A stretch of 64,000 nucleotides of DNA from Leucosporidium creatinivorum (GCA_001600635.1 BCKL01000025.1:310001-374000); one strand, 5' to 3'; shown: positions 23,598-35,833, counted from the stretch's first letter. Program-made: numbers and translations. Notes: generated by a model from the letters alone, not told the origin.

Positions 23598-24095
23598 GGG
23601 TGGCGGAGGGTGGTGTAGGGATGTATTGAGAGTGTCGATGTCGAAGTTGGGCGAGCTCAGACGGCGAGAAGCCAAAGAGAAGCCCGCCTCGTTCGAGCTG
23701 CAGATGGGAGGGCGAGAGATGTCGTCAGTTCGAGCTCTGCGGCTTGCCGATTCTGTTGGTCTGTAGGCTTACGTGTGAGAGGTATGCTTTGAGCGTTCGA
23801 AGAAGGCGAAGGCGAAGAGAAGAGGTCGAAGGCAGGGACGAGGCAGAAAGAGAAGAAGCGGCGCTCGAAAGCTGGCCAAACGATCTTGGGCTGGTCAGAC
23901 GAGGCGGGCACTGCAGCTGTACAAAGTAGCCTGGAGCAGATTCGCCCTTCGATCACGATTCGACAGTAAGCTCGCGGATGCTGTAGGCTGTCTCTCGGAA
24001 GCTTCGCCGAACTCGCAAAGTCAGGGGCATCTCTGGCGAGCAAGCTGTCGTTCGTTGCGTCAAAGTGAGGTCCTCCTATCCTTCGGGTCATCTCC
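23598..24095. other. Upstream region of the unknown minus-strand gene
   Basis: Probably contains 5' exons or leader of the gene ending at 21374 (acceptor CTGCAG near 23701-23706 reading leftward, possible donor near 23775), and the 3' flank of family member A. The first exon could not be fixed. Confidence 0.3.
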
Positions 24096-25115
24096 TCAGT
24101 ACTTGGCCAACGTCCAGAGCATCCAGCGCGGCTCCCCCTCTGCAAAGCTCGGCCTTGCTTCGGCTCCTTCCTGCGCCGAGCTGGTGTCGGGCTTCGTTTC
24201 GGTCGCTACTTGCTCCTCCGAGGCGGTCAAATGGCCCTCGGCTCCCTTCTCAGCGCAGATGGTACTCTTAGTGCGGTCGATGACGCGGAGGCGGTACTTC
24301 GAGACGAGGCGGGCGAAGCGGCGGTCGACGTTGGGGGGAAGAACGAGAGCTTGGGGGAAGACTTCGAGCACGTCGCTGCTCGTGATGCAGGGAGTATCGT
24401 GATACATGTCGTCGGAGTAGGCCGAGGGGAAGTCTTGCCTGTTCTGGCTGGTTGTGCGGAGCCGGAGAGCGATAGCCGAGAGCGCGTCGAAGTCCTCGTC
24501 GAAGCATTTCGGGTCCACGTGCCACATCTCGTCTGTCGCCAGGGCGAGTCCATGGTACGAGAGAAGCTTTCCGATTCTCTGTTGAAGCGCGACGGCTGAG
24601 AAAGAGAGCCGGCGCGGAGAATCGAGAGAACTCACGGTGAGCTGCTGAGCGCTACGCGCCCACGTGATGTTCGACTCGAAGACGCTGTACATACAGCCAT
24701 CGTCGTAAGGGCAATCTGCGGGTGGCCCCCAGCGACTCCAGATGTGCCCATCTTCTATTCGTTCTCGCTGCTCGGGCGAGAGGTTGCACACTGGGCAGTC
24801 GCAGTTGGCGTCCCCAGCGTCCCTCGCCTTGCAGAACCTACAGCGGAGCTTGTCGAGGGTCTTGAGCTCGGCCTTCCTGATCTCGACGCCGAGAATCTCA
24901 TCCCTTACGAGCTCCCACACCTCCTCGGGCAGCTCCCTCGCAGTCGTCTTCTCGTCTTGAGCTTCGATCTCAAGCTTTCCAGAGCGACGGCGATGGACGA
25001 TGAGGTCGATGGCGAGGATGGTAGATCTCGTAGCTTGGTGAGCTGTAGCCGCAAAGTTAAGCGAGGCTGTAGTGACCCAGAGCCCGTAGAAGAGCGTCGC
25101 GTTGCTGAAGCACAT
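24096..25115 (-). CDS. Dispersed gene family member A (F-box-like/Cys-rich protein), unknown function
   Basis: Two exons, 25115-24636 and 24578-24096, phase 0, 320 residues. N-terminus MCFSNATLFYGLWVTTASL then a basic HRRRSGKLE stretch. Next comes ARELPEEVWELVRDEILG, which looks like an F-box helix, and cysteine pairs CRFC...CDCPVC. Then ADCPYDDGC, a hydrophobic middle, PPNVDRRFARLVSKYRLRV, a variable Ser/Glu tail and EGEPRWMLWTLAKY at the end. Close relatives lie at 32170, 33759, 48474 and 60166 in this window. Zinc binding and protein-adaptor roles are inference only. Its 5' leader shares phrases with members C and D. Confidence 0.75.
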   Translation of the reverse strand: MCFSNATLFYGLWVTTASLNFAATAHQATRSTILAIDLIVHRRRSGKLEIEAQDEKTTARELPEEVWELVRDEILGVEIRKAELKTLDKLRCRFCKARDAGDANCDCPVCNLSPEQRERIEDGHIWSRWGPPADCPYDDGCMYSVFESNITWARSAQQLTVSSLDSPRRLSFSAVALQQRIGKLLSYHGLALATDEMWHVDPKCFDEDFDALSAIALRLRTTSQNRQDFPSAYSDDMYHDTPCITSSDVLEVFPQALVLPPNVDRRFARLVSKYRLRVIDRTKSTICAEKGAEGHLTASEEQVATETKPDTSSAQEGAEARPSFAEGEPRWMLWTLAKY

Positions 25116-25864
25116 CGGTGCAGACCTTGTCAAGCTGCTGGTAGCTTTGGTACAGCAGGCGAAGATTTCTGTAGCTTTCCACGAGTCGCCCGAGCTGTCG
25201 AGCAGCAAGCGAGCGATGAGGTTGGAAGGAGAAAGGTGCCGGCTCGCGAGCTGCGAAGGTCGTTCAGGCGTCGAGCCTCGGAAGACGGTGCAGCGCTCTT
25301 GGGAAGTAGCTGGTCAGCTCTGCAGCCTCAGAGCCCATTCCAAAGTTCCCCAGACCCTTCTACTACAGCTTCCAAGCCGGACCTCTGAAGTCAGTTTGAG
25401 GCGCGAACTGTTCGCCCGCGTCTCTCCCTTCGATTTTTACCTCGGCTTCTCACTGCAATCAGCAGCGACTACAGCGACTCGATCTCCACTTCAGGGTGAG
25501 TCCACAGACTGCTCTGCTGTAGAGCAGGAAGAGCTGGGCTCGCTGGGCAGCTCAAGGCAGCGCTGGGAGAATAACGCGCTCGCAAGAGCAGGTTGGAGAG
25601 CTACAGACGGCGTCGGAGCAGCGCTGGGGCTGACATAGCTTGCTAAGAGCTATCTGCGCTACTCTGCACCTCTCCAGACGCCCTACAGAGCGGACTGTCC
25701 CTGAGCAACAAGCTGTGGCGCGAACAGAACGCTGTACTGACTTTGGATCTCACTTCCCGCCTACCGCAGACCTACACCAACTCATAACGACCCCTCCACT
25801 CACTGTCACCTCTCTCCCAACCCGCCAGAGCACCTCCGCCTCTCGTTCGCCCTCCCCCGCCGCC
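25116..25864. promoter_or_regulatory. Divergent promoter region between member A and the SNF2 gene
   Basis: Head-to-head interval of about 750 bases. The left side (25116-25215) is the leader of member A and resembles that of C and D in short blocks. The right side leads to the Kozak-like GCCGCCATGG at 25859-25868. No third gene is convincing. Confidence 0.35.
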
Positions 25865-28800
25865 ATGGCCTACGGGTCGGCCACTGTTCCAGTGCGCACC
25901 AAGACCAAGGTCACGACCAAGAACAAAACCACGGTCAAGACTAGCACCACCGCCTCGGCCGTCGCTTCCACCTCCAAGCTCCCAGCCAAACGTCGCAAGA
26001 GCGCCGAGGAGGACTCGCCTCCGCCGAAGCGTCGCGAATCGATGCCCGATCCCAGCGACTCGGAGGACGACGATGATCCCGACTTTGGACGCGACGCCAA
26101 GGAGAAGACGCGCGAGGAGGTGGAGGATCTGATGGAGCAGGAGGAGAAGAAGCGCGCGAGGGAGGAGGTCAAGGCCGCGAAGGCCTTGGCCAAGGAGCGT
26201 GGCGAGGTGTATGTGGCGCCGCCTAAGCCGAAGGGGAAGAAGCCGGCAAGGAAGAGCAAGCCCAAGGAGGAGTCGAGCGACGAGCCGTTGCCCAAGGTTC
26301 GCCGACCTCCGACGAGGGCGACCAACGTCTTCGAGCCGCGTGCAGGAGACTCGACCGATTCGGACCAAGACAAGATGACTACCAAGTCAAGGTACGACCC
26401 CGAGGCGAGGAAGAGGGAGTTGGAGCAGCGCACGGGCTTCGATATCGGCGACGTCAAGAGTACCGACAAGGGCAAGGGGAAGGCCAAGGCTACGACTTGG
26501 CATAATGATTCGAGCGAGGAGGAAGGAGGAGGAGGAGGAGGAGGAGGAGAGGGCTACCTCAAGCAGCGCGGAGACCACCACTCGTATACCGGCAAGGGCA
26601 AACACAAGCGCCGCATCTACCCCGACACCGAGCAGGGCCGAGCTCAAGAGCTTGCGGAGCACAACAAGCGCCGCTGGGTCAACAAGAAGCACCCCGAGCG
26701 CATGAATGCCTATAGGAAGCGCTTGGAGGAGCTGAGCAACCCTCTCGTACAGCTTCTCAGTGCGTTTCTCTCTCCGCCGAGCCTCGGTCGTTCAAAAGCT
26801 GACGCTCCTGCCTCCACCAGACGTCGAGATTACTGTCGTCAACTCGGACAACGAGAGTATGGACGACGGAAGCGGCTACGAGGACAACATTCGCCTCCAG
26901 ACCGACTCGGACGACGACGAGAAGCCAGTCGCTTGTCAAGCTCCTTCGCGACCCAAGAAGCCCTTGGCGACGCCGCTGCTCGACAACGTTGACCGCAAGC
27001 TCAAGCGCAAAGCATCCGAGGAGGACGTCAAGCCCATCATTAAGGAGGAAGAGGAGGACGTCAAGCCTTTCATCAAGCGCGAGGAGCAGGACGTCAAGCC
27101 CGTCATCATGCCGGTCCGTCTCGCCTTGCTGCAGCTCGCCTCTCTCCGTTGACCCCTTCTTCCCGCTCGCAGATGCTCACCCTGTCCGACGAGGAGTCCG
27201 AGCCGGCGACCGAGCACGAGGATGACGAGGAGGACGAATCGCCTACCAACCGCCTCAGCAACCGCCTCTCCCTCGTCGACATCAAGCCCGTCATCCAGCC
27301 GAGCCCTCCTTCCGTCGCTTCGACTTCCAAGATCCCTGCTACTGCTCAGGATGTCAACGTACGTCCGCTATAGCTCTTGGCGTCTTCAGAGGCTGACTTC
27401 TCGTCTCGCGCAGATGATCTCGCTCGACGACTCGGACGAGGAGCCCGCAACGGAGGACGACGAGTCACCTCTCCCCCCTCCTATCGCCTCCTCCTCCTCG
27501 CAGAGTAACAAGGGAGCCCTTGACGCTATCTCCTCGCTGGACGACTCGGAGCCGGAGCCCGAGACTGAGGTCGAGGAAGAGTCGGCCGAGATGGACGTCG
27601 ATGACGAGGGCATGGATCCCATTACGAGGGGACTCGTAGATAGTTCGAGGAAGGCTGCGGAGAAGCAGAGGCAGGAGGAGAGGGCGAGGAGGAAGAAGGA
27701 GGATGAGGAGCGCATCCGGATCAAGATTGAGGAGACGGCCAAGGTGAGCCGACCATTCGAGCTTGCGAGAGCCTGAGCTGACACAAACTCGATATCACAG
27801 GGAGCCGACAGCGACGTCGAGGACGCTCAAATGGAGGACGAGCCCAGCTACTCTCAGGCTGTCGAGCTGGCCGTCTCGCAGGCGGCTTCGCAGGTGAACT
27901 TCGCCTTCCGCTCGCACGCCGAGTCCATCGCTGACTTCTCGAAAACAGACCATCCCGCCCGAAGGCATCCCCGTTCTCAAGGGTCGCCCCAAGTTCCCTA
28001 TTCGCACTCAGGAGCAGCTCACGACCGGCCGTCACAAGCTTTCGAGCATGCACGAGATCCCTGCGCCCATCAATCGCTTCCTCCGTCCTTACCAGCGCGA
28101 TGGAACCGACTTCCTCTATCATCAGTTCGCCAACAATATGGGAGGAGGTGAGTGCCCCTCGTCGCCTCTGACCGAGGACGATGAGCTGACCTTGCCGCCC
28201 CTCGCAGTTCTCGGCGACGACATGGGACTCGGCAAGACGATCCAGGTCATCGCCTTCCTCAGCGCCGTCATGAGTGAGCTTCTCAGCCTCTACTTCTCAC
28301 CGAATGCTCGCTGATGTCGCTCTTCATCGCTCGCAGACAAGACGGGCAAGAGGGCCGACGCCGGCGCTCGTAGCCGCGCCATGAGGGAGATTCCCAAAGG
28401 GGCGGATCTCCCTGCGCCTTCCGAGCACGGCTTGACCTGTCTCATCATCTGCCCCGCTTCGGTCGTGCACAACTGGGAGCGCGAGTTTCAGACTGTGAGT
28501 CCTTGCCGAGCACCCTCATCTCGTTTCGTCGCTGACCCTCGCTCGCGGCTGATAGTGGAGCTACATCGATACTGTCGTCTATGGAGGTCCTCACAAGAAG
28601 GAGAACCTTCGCATGTTCTCCATGGGGCACAAGGACGTCGGTGAGTTGCGCTTCGCCTCCGCCGAGCGAAGCCGTAAGCTGACATCGCTTCGTCGCAGTC
28701 ATCGCCAGCTTCGAGGCCGTGCGCAGCAACATCGACCGTCTTTGCAAGGAGGACTTCTCTATCATCGTCGTCGACGAGGCGCACCGCCTAAAGACCCACA

Positions 28801-31772
28801 AGGCCGAGGTGACGAAGGCGATCCACCGGTTCGACACGCGCCTGCGCTACGGCTTGACGGGAACGGCTGTGCAGAACAGGCTTGGAGAGCTTTGGTCGAT
28901 CCTCAACTGGGCAGTGCCGAATCAGGTCGGCAACTCGAAGCAATGGTGAGTCATGGGCGACGAGGCGGAACCAGAAGGCTCGGCGCTGACACACGCGTCG
29001 ACTCGCAGGGACGACCTCGTTACCCATCCGATCAAGTTCACGCAGAAGGCGGATGCTACCGAGGAGCAACTCGCTCTCGGCCGTCGTCGTACAATTGCGC
29101 TCGCCGGTTCGCTTCTCCCTCGCTTCTGGATCCGTCGGTAGATCGTCTTGCTTCTCCTTCGCTTCTCGAGGAAACAGACTGACGCTACTGTGCACCTACA
29201 GCACGAAGGAGAGCGTCAAGCTTCAGCTTCCTCGCAAGATCGACAACATCGTCCTCTGCCCCCTCACCTACACGCAGAAGGAGGTCTACAGGAACATCAT
29301 GCAGCTCGAAGAGGTTCAGATTCTTCTCACCGCCGACGATCCTTGCCCTTGCGGCTCCGTCGACGATCGAGGACAGCCGTTCAAGCAGGGCAAGTGCTGC
29401 CAGCAGGGATGGGCCAAACTCATCTTCAAGGTGCGTCGACTCCTCACTTCGCTTCTCATCTCGACGATTGCTGACTGTCGCTTCTCATAGTACATGGACC
29501 TCTTCCGCAAGATCTCCAACCACCTCGCCCTCATCTACCCCGGTGAGTCTCGTCGCTATCTCGTTCGGCTTGAGCTGACCTCCCGCGCTCCTTAACAGAC
29601 AAGGAGGACAAGAAGCTCAACCCCAACAAGTACCAGCAGGTAGGTCGACCTCACTCCGTCTCCGACCGATAGCATCGCTGACCCATCTTGTACAGGACCT
29701 CGCCTGGGTGCAAGCTGCCTTCCCCGACGATTGGCAGAACCGAAGGCTCGGCGCGCTGCAGAACGACTACGACCCCGAGCTTTGCGGCAAGTGGAATATC
29801 CTCTGCGAGCTGCTCGACGTCTGGAAGGCGGCTGGCGACAAGGTCTTGCTCTTCACGAACTCGCTCAAGAGTGAGTTCACTTTCGGCATCGCTCCTCTTC
29901 GAGCTCTTGCTGATGCTCCTCGCCACCGCAGTCCTCGACCTCCTCGCGACTCGCTTTGACGCTAAAGACGACTACAGCTACAGGCGCCTGGACGGAAGTG
30001 TGCCGAACGACGCGCGTGAGTGATCTCGCTCGGCTTGGGGACGGCAGCCGCTGATATGTCTCGACTCGCAGGCATGACGCTGGTCGACGAATTCAACAGC
30101 CCCGAGGGCAAAGTCGACGTCTTCCTCATTTCTACGCGTGCTGGAGGAGTCGGCCTCAACCTGACTGCTGCCAACCGAGTGAGTTGGGTTTCGTCGCGCT
30201 TGCCTCGAGAGCGAGCTAACACGTCCTCACACCTCCAGGTCGTCATCTTTGACCCCAACTGGAACCCGAGTCACGATTTGCAAGCCATGGATCGCTCGTG
30301 CGTTTCGTCTCGCGTCCTCACTATCCTAGTCGACCTGACCGAGCTCTCCTTCTCGCACAGCTACCGCTTCGGTCAGACTCGCGAGGTCCACGTCTACCGC
30401 TTGGTCGGCGCCGGAACGTGAGCTCCGTCGATTTATTTATCGTGCAGACCAGCAGCTGACACTTGTCTTCGTACAGCATCGAGGAGCTCATCATCAACCG
30501 TCAGCAAGTCAAGCGCGCCCTCGCCAACATGGCCTACGACGCCAACGCAGAACGTCGTCTCTACACTGGTGTCGAGGGAGAGAAGGAGCACAAGGGAGAG
30601 CTCTACGGCGTCAAGGTGTGTCGGATGACACAGGTGGATCTGCTCGGCGCAGGCCAGCTGACTCTCGTCGCTCTCGCAGAACATCTTCAAGTACACCGAG
30701 CACTTTTCTCTCACCGAGAAGGCGATCAAGGATGTGCGTCGATCTCTTGTTGCCGCAGATGAGAGCATGCTGACCTCTCGACGCCTTCGCAGTGCGCTCT
30801 CGCCGAAGCCGAATACGAGGACTACGACGAAGACGAGAACGCCGATGGCTCGCAGCGCATCAAGGAGATCGTGAGCGACTCGTTTCTATGCGCAGAGCCC
30901 GAGCTGACCTCCCCTCTCTCGAACAGGACGAGAATGAGGTCGTTCAGGGCTTGGTCGATATTGGCAAGCAAAAGCAGCTCTCCGCTGCCGAGCGCAGGAA
31001 GAAGGAAGAGCAGGAGGCGATCAAGAGGATTCTCACCGGCGCCTATACACTCGAGAGCAATGCGACGCTCGGCAACAGCAAGGTCGAGGAGGAGCGCGCT
31101 CGCCGCGCCGTCCAGGTGAGCTTCTACTTCTCTCCCTCGCTCTCGCGCATCACGCTGATTCGCCTTGCCCTTCTCAGGGTCAAATTCTCGGCGGAGCCAA
31201 GCCCCGCACCAGCCGCGAGGACTCGCCTGCGACCAAGAGGGACTCGAAGCCCGCCGTCGACGTCAAGCCCGCCTCGAAGGCGCCGAAGACGGGTGGCGAC
31301 TGGGACCCAACGGCGAGGCGCAGCAAGAAGAGGAAAGTGCTCGTTCAGCAAACCGTCGTTTCCAAGTCCAAGCCCAAGAGGGAGACCAAGGTCAAGCCCG
31401 AGCCCGTCGTCAAAGCCGAGCCGGCTGAGGTCAAGCCCAAGGTCGTTCGCGTCAAGGCCGAGCCGCCTTCCTCCCCTCGTCAGTCGTCCACCTCGACGTC
31501 CTCGTCGGAGTCCTTCGCCATGCTCGCCGATATGAAGAAGCGTCTCGGTATCTCGTCCAGCGTGACCCTCAAGCAGATCATCAATGCCAGGTGAGCTCCA
31601 CTTCGCCGCCTCATACTCGCTGAAAGCTGACTCTGGCTTGACCTACAGCATGCCGGATCGTCGTGCTTGGAGCGTGTTCCTGCAGAGCTTGGCCTTCCTG
31701 GACGAGAAGGGCCAGAAGCAGGAGATGGAGAGGCTCTGCTCGGCGTACAAGAACAAGAGCAGGAGGGGATGA
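25865..31772 (+). CDS. SNF2-family DNA translocase, ERCC6L2-like
   Basis: ATP-dependent translocase of the RAD26/ERCC6L2 branch, linked in other eukaryotes to DNA repair and transcription stress. Start ATG sits in GCCGCCATGG. The first about 600 residues are charged and disordered with Lys-rich and acidic blocks. The helicase core follows: GDDMGLGKTIQVIAFLS (motif I), IICPASVVHNWEREF, VVDEAHRLKTHKAEV (DEAH), LTGTAVQNRLGELWSIL, then DDPCPCGS...QGKCCQQGW, a cysteine cluster typical of ERCC6L2. The C-lobe carries KVLLFTNSLKILDLL, ISTRAGGVGLNLTAANRV, FDPNWNPSHDLQAMDR and RFGQTREVHVYRL. A Lys/Glu-rich tail ends with a folded-looking LADMKKRLGISSSVTLKQII and AWSVFLQSLAFL segment. About 20 introns, nearly all with GCTGAC branch sites. 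Repeated acidic/hydrophobic exons near 27173-27500 resemble SUMO-interaction motifs. Confidence 0.85.
26520..26550 (+). repeat. GGA trinucleotide run
   Basis: An uninterrupted run of GGA/GGAG units inside exon 1 of the SNF2 gene encodes a polyglycine stretch of 8-9 residues after SEEE. It is a simple-sequence tract and may vary in length between strains. Confidence 0.8.
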
Positions 31773-32169
31773 GGTGATGTAGGGCTTGCTTGATAGTTTC
31801 CGCTTCCTTTCTGTGTTGATGTTTGATTTACTCGTAACTCGCTTTTCGCTTTTCCATCAGCCATGTCCGGCGGTCACGAGAGGAGAGCGGCTCGGCGAAG
31901 AAGGGAGTGAGTGGGAACGCGAGGGAGCGGGAGCGGGAGCGGGAAGGGTGGCTTGCCCAAAGTCAGAACGCTCACAGGTCTCGGGCTCTGCAGGCATCGC
32001 GAAGGAAGTCGGAGCGCATCAACGGTACTCTCAGAGCCAACCTTCCAAGCTCGTCTGCTTTCGCGCTCTCTCTCTATTCGACCAGCCTCTCTCGCCGTCC
32101 GCTTCCGCTCAAATCCCTCACCTGCAACCGAAGCACACCTACCCCGACACACTCCTACTCCCGTGCAAC
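31773..32169 (+). promoter_or_regulatory. Intergenic region before member B
   Basis: 3' flank of the SNF2 gene and promoter/leader of family member B. A short GAGCGG-type repeat (GGGAGCGGGAGCGGGAGCGG) lies near 31923-31945. The last 130 bases are pyrimidine-rich. No gene seen. Confidence 0.35.
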
Positions 32170-33195
32170 ATGCGCCCCTGGAGCTCGGCAGGCCTCTTCT
32201 ACGGCGTTTGGGCGACGATTGCCTCTCTCGTCTTTGCGGCAACAGCCCATGTCGAGTGGGGAGGAGCTCTGCGCGCTCTCAATATGATACATCTCCGTCG
32301 GCGTCATGGGAAGCTCTCGGTCAAGCACTCGAGGAGGAGCAAGGGAGCCATCGAGCGAGTTCCGGAGGAGGTTTGGCGCATGATCAGGGGGACGGTGTTG
32401 CAGGAAGTGTGGGGTACGGAAAGGGTGATGATGGATAGGATGAGGTGCGAGGAGTGCACCAAGAAGGAGTGGGATTTGGCGAGGAAGGACAGCGAGGAGG
32501 CTGGGGAGGGGCCCGCCGAGCGGGACGACCACCGAGTGCAGCCCAGGTTCGAGTGGGATCATTGGAGTCGCCCGAGCTGCAAAGACTGCCTCAAGGGGGT
32601 GCATAAGGAGAATCTTGGGTCACCCTCGGGTCGCGAGGTAAGTTCCAACCTCCTTGCCGAGGTGTGAAAGCTCCGAGCTCCCTCTCCCCTACGCGAGAGC
32701 TGATCCTCCGTGCTTCTACACCACCAGCGCATCAAGCGTCTACTCTGTGATTGTGGTCTCAAATATCTTCTCTATGAGGCGGTGGAGCTTGGCGAGCAAA
32801 GCTGGGACAAGTTCTTCGCCATCACCCTCGAGGAGCGACATATCGGCGAGACCCCTCCAGCTTGGGAAAGAACTGCCGAGGGCGATTGGGACGAAGAAAA
32901 TCAAGGCGGTACTGCTATTGTCAAGATGGCGCAGGAAGATTTCCACCTCCCAGCCGACGCCGACCATCGCTTCGCTCGCCTCGTCGCCGACTTTGGGCTC
33001 CGCTTGGAGGACCACTACCATCCCAAACCCAAGATCCCTCCCCCGGTCGCTAGCCCAAAACTGGATGATCGCTCAGCTCGAAACTTCCTGTTGGAGTTTT
33101 GTGCGCCGCAGGGGAGGCCGGAGCAGAAGGAGGTGATCACTTCTCGGATCGTCAAGCCGTGTTGGTCGCTGCGGACTCATTGCGGGCAACAGTAG
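32170..33195 (+). CDS. Dispersed gene family member B, unknown function
   Basis: Two exons, 32170-32637 and 32728-33195, each 468 nt, joined phase 0; 311 residues. N-terminus MRPWSSAGLFYGVWATIASL, then RVPEEVWRMIRGTVLQEVWG (F-box-like helix), CEECTKKEW, and SCKDC as the second cysteine pair. The second exon has PADADHRFARLVADFGLRL and a C-terminus IVKPCWSLRTHCGQQ. It is a diverged relative of A, C and D, closer to E. The intron uses a normal GTAAGT donor at the site shared by the family. It lies in tandem, about 560 bases ahead of the decayed member C. Confidence 0.75.
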
Positions 33196-33758
33196 GGTGT
33201 CAGGAGTATGTTTAGTGGCTTATACAGCTTCCTCGTCTACCGCGAGGTGCAAAAAAGCCCTCATCTTTGCCTTTTCGTTCTTGCTCGGCGCTCGGCGTTG
33301 GCTTCTGACCCGGCGAGCTGCCTTTCAATGCCTTTGCGAGGTCGTTTGGGAGGCGTCCATCCTTATAGGCTAGGTGTGAACTGAGGTCCCGATTGACCAT
33401 GACCTTCGAATGCGTGTGAGCGAAGCAGCGAAAGGGAAGGCGACAGCTCTTCGCCGAAGCTCGGTTACTGCACCTTACAGAGAGCTGCAGGCAAGTCATG
33501 CAGCGTCAATAGTACTAGAGACACCTCTCGGTCTGTTTTTGATCTTCTCAGCTCCCTTCACCTCACTTGCGCACCTCCTCTTCTCTCTTTCATCTTGCGC
33601 TCGAACCTGGTCCGCCTCTCCTGCCACATCCTCGTCTCGCCTCGCCGCTCGTCTACAGCTCCCTGAAGGACCTCAAAGCAGCAGCTACACCTTCAGCACT
33701 CTATCTACAAGCTCAACCTCAGCCCCTCCCTTCGCCCTCCTTCGCTCGCCCTCTCGAA
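33196..33758 (+). promoter_or_regulatory. Intergenic region and leader of member C
   Basis: Between members B and C. The last about 160 bases (33600-33758) match the 5' leader of member D at 48475-48640 (minus), for example GGACCTCAAAGCAGCAG and CGCCCTCTCGAAATGTGCTGG-like sequence across the start codon. This marks a duplicated upstream region. Confidence 0.55.
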
Positions 33759-34773
33759 ATGTGCTGGAGCAACGCGACGCTCTTCTATGGCCTCTGGGTC
33801 ACTACAGCGTCGCTCAACTTTGCCGCCACCGCACACAAAGCTACTCGACACACCTTCCTCGCTATCGACCTCATCGTGCATCGCCGTCGCTCTGGAAAGC
33901 TCGAGATCACGGGACAGGACGAGACATCACGACGGCGAGGGAGCTGCCCGAGGAGGTGTGGGAGATGATCAGGGAAGAGCTGCTCGAGAGGGCGGTGAGG
34001 AAGGCCGAGCTCGATAAGCTGGACGAGCTACGCTGTGACTGGTGCACCGCTAGGGACGCTGGACAGCACAAGTGCTTCTGCCCCGAGTGCACCTTGCAGC
34101 CCGCTCAATTGGAAGACGAGCACTACTGGAGCCACTGGGGACGACCGGACTGCCCCGTTGGTGCAGGATGCAATTCTCGCATCGCCAGGTCGGGCTTCAC
34201 CTGGCAGCGTAGCGCAGAGCAAATCTCGGCGAGTCCCGACCAGTCCTCAAGCCGTTGTCTGCTTCCAGCTGACCCAATGACACTCTACAGAGCATCTCCA
34301 ACCTCCTCTCGGAGTACTCTCTCCCCCTCGCTAACGTCGAGATGTGGCACGAGAAGCCTACCAACCGCACCTTGGACTTCGAAGCTCTCTCGGCGATCGC
34401 TCTGCCGCTCCACTCGACTCACCAGCTCAGGCAGGACTTCGCAGCGCCTGAAGCGAAAGCTCTACATACGTATCGAGGAGATCATGCGGCCAATTCCGTC
34501 TTCGATCTCTCCCCTCAAGCTCTCGCGCCCCCCGCCGATGCCGACCGACGCTTCTTCTGCCTCATCTACCTTCGTGTCGTCGACCGCTCCAAGGTCAGCA
34601 TCATCGCAGTCGATGAATCCACAGCCTCGCCCATCGCTTTGCCTCAGCTCGACCCCACCGACCCTACGCCGAACGTTGGAGTGCCCTTGGCGCAAGAGCC
34701 AGTTCAATTTGGATAACTCTTCGCCGAAGGAGAGCCGCGCTGGATGCTGTGGAGCTTAGCCGAGTCTTGTTGA
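33759..34773 (+). pseudogene. Dispersed gene family member C, decaying copy
   Basis: Starts MCWSNATLFYGLWVTTASL, nearly identical to members A and D. One base is missing between GQDE and TTARELPEEVWEM near 33925, so the frame shifts. Downstream the family sequence continues in the new frame: RCDWCTARDAGQHKCFCPEC, RPDCPVGAGC and GFTWQRSAEQIS. The intron at the shared site has a GC donor (GCGAGT). The second exon has PADADRRFFCLIYLRV with two codons lost. A stop at about 34714 precedes an otherwise intact EGEPRWMLWSLAESC end (stop near 34773). The copy is recent but broken, unless these are sequence errors. Confidence 0.7.
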
Positions 34774-35833
34774 TGAGACGTAGCGTATGAGGGAGCTTCA
34801 ACTTTACCAATACGACCGAACCCTTGCCATCGTCGCGCCGAAACTCGCCCCTCGCCTTTTCGGTCCTCCTCAGAGCGAGAAGGATGACATGCGAAGGCCT
34901 ACAGCTGCGACTAGCTTCGAGTTGTTCAACGCTACTTCGCTACAGCGACGACCAAGGCGAGCAATCTGCGGAGCCATCGTTGATCCGTAGAGGATGCGCC
35001 GAGGTCGACTGCACCTACCGAGCGCTAGCTCAGTGCCGCGAGTCGGGGTGTGATGAGCTGAACGAGCTTGACCCCTTCAGACCTCGCGAGATGTCGAAGT
35101 CGCGTCGAGCACTGGGACGCTTTTCCTCCTCCGCCGCAAGCAAAGGGTGAGGCACCTCTCCTGGACGCTTCTACGAGCTCTCTACGGCTCCAATCGCCTA
35201 TTCTGATGATCTACAGGATAATTTGCGGATGAGGTGCAAGCTCTTTCCTCGTACCGAGGTCAAAACAGTGCGCCTTCGCCGGACACTGGGCTTGCATCGC
35301 GGATTCCACTTTTCGTGTCTGATTCTACGGCTTTGGGGACACCGAGCAACATCCACGAGACATTGAGAATTCGTACTGACGTACTCTCGCTCCCCCCAGG
35401 TCACCTCGGCGATTTTGGTGCAGCAGGACACGAGCAAGCACGAGAAAAGGCCAGGCAGGAAAACGCCGAGGTGCGGCTCACGAGGCTTTGCAGGTGCTGT
35501 GGAGCGTTGTACGACGGTGATTCGTGTCTTTGATGATGGGCAGCGGTGCTGGGGCAGCAGCGTGCATCAGGGGAGCGAGGAGTGTTGTGTTCAGCGTCTC
35601 GCCGAGGCCGAGGCCTCGGTGCACTCTCAGCTGTTGTACATCACTGCCAATTCACTTTTGACTTCACTGCACTCCGCTGCTGCTCTCACGCGAACTCTGC
35701 TCCACTACAGAAACTCCCCGCCTTTGGAGCGAATCCCTCGGAGACCAGCGTTCGTCCCTTTGGCTTCCTCGTCGCCGCTGGTCTTGCCTCTGCTCCGACA
35801 CGTCGCTCGACAAGCCCTTGAAAGAGCTACAGG
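34774..35833. other. Long intergenic region without a convincing gene
   Basis: About 1 kb between the decayed member C and the Rieske/FAD gene. Several short open frames on both strands have no family resemblance and no consistent splice pattern. The right end has a pyrimidine-rich leader ending in ACAGG before ATG at 35834. Confidence 0.3.

Noticed and set aside
25772-26487. Long minus-strand frames with Leu/Ser runs
   Set aside because: Antisense to the Lys/Glu-rich first exon of the SNF2 gene; opposite-strand codons give Leu/Ser by necessity.
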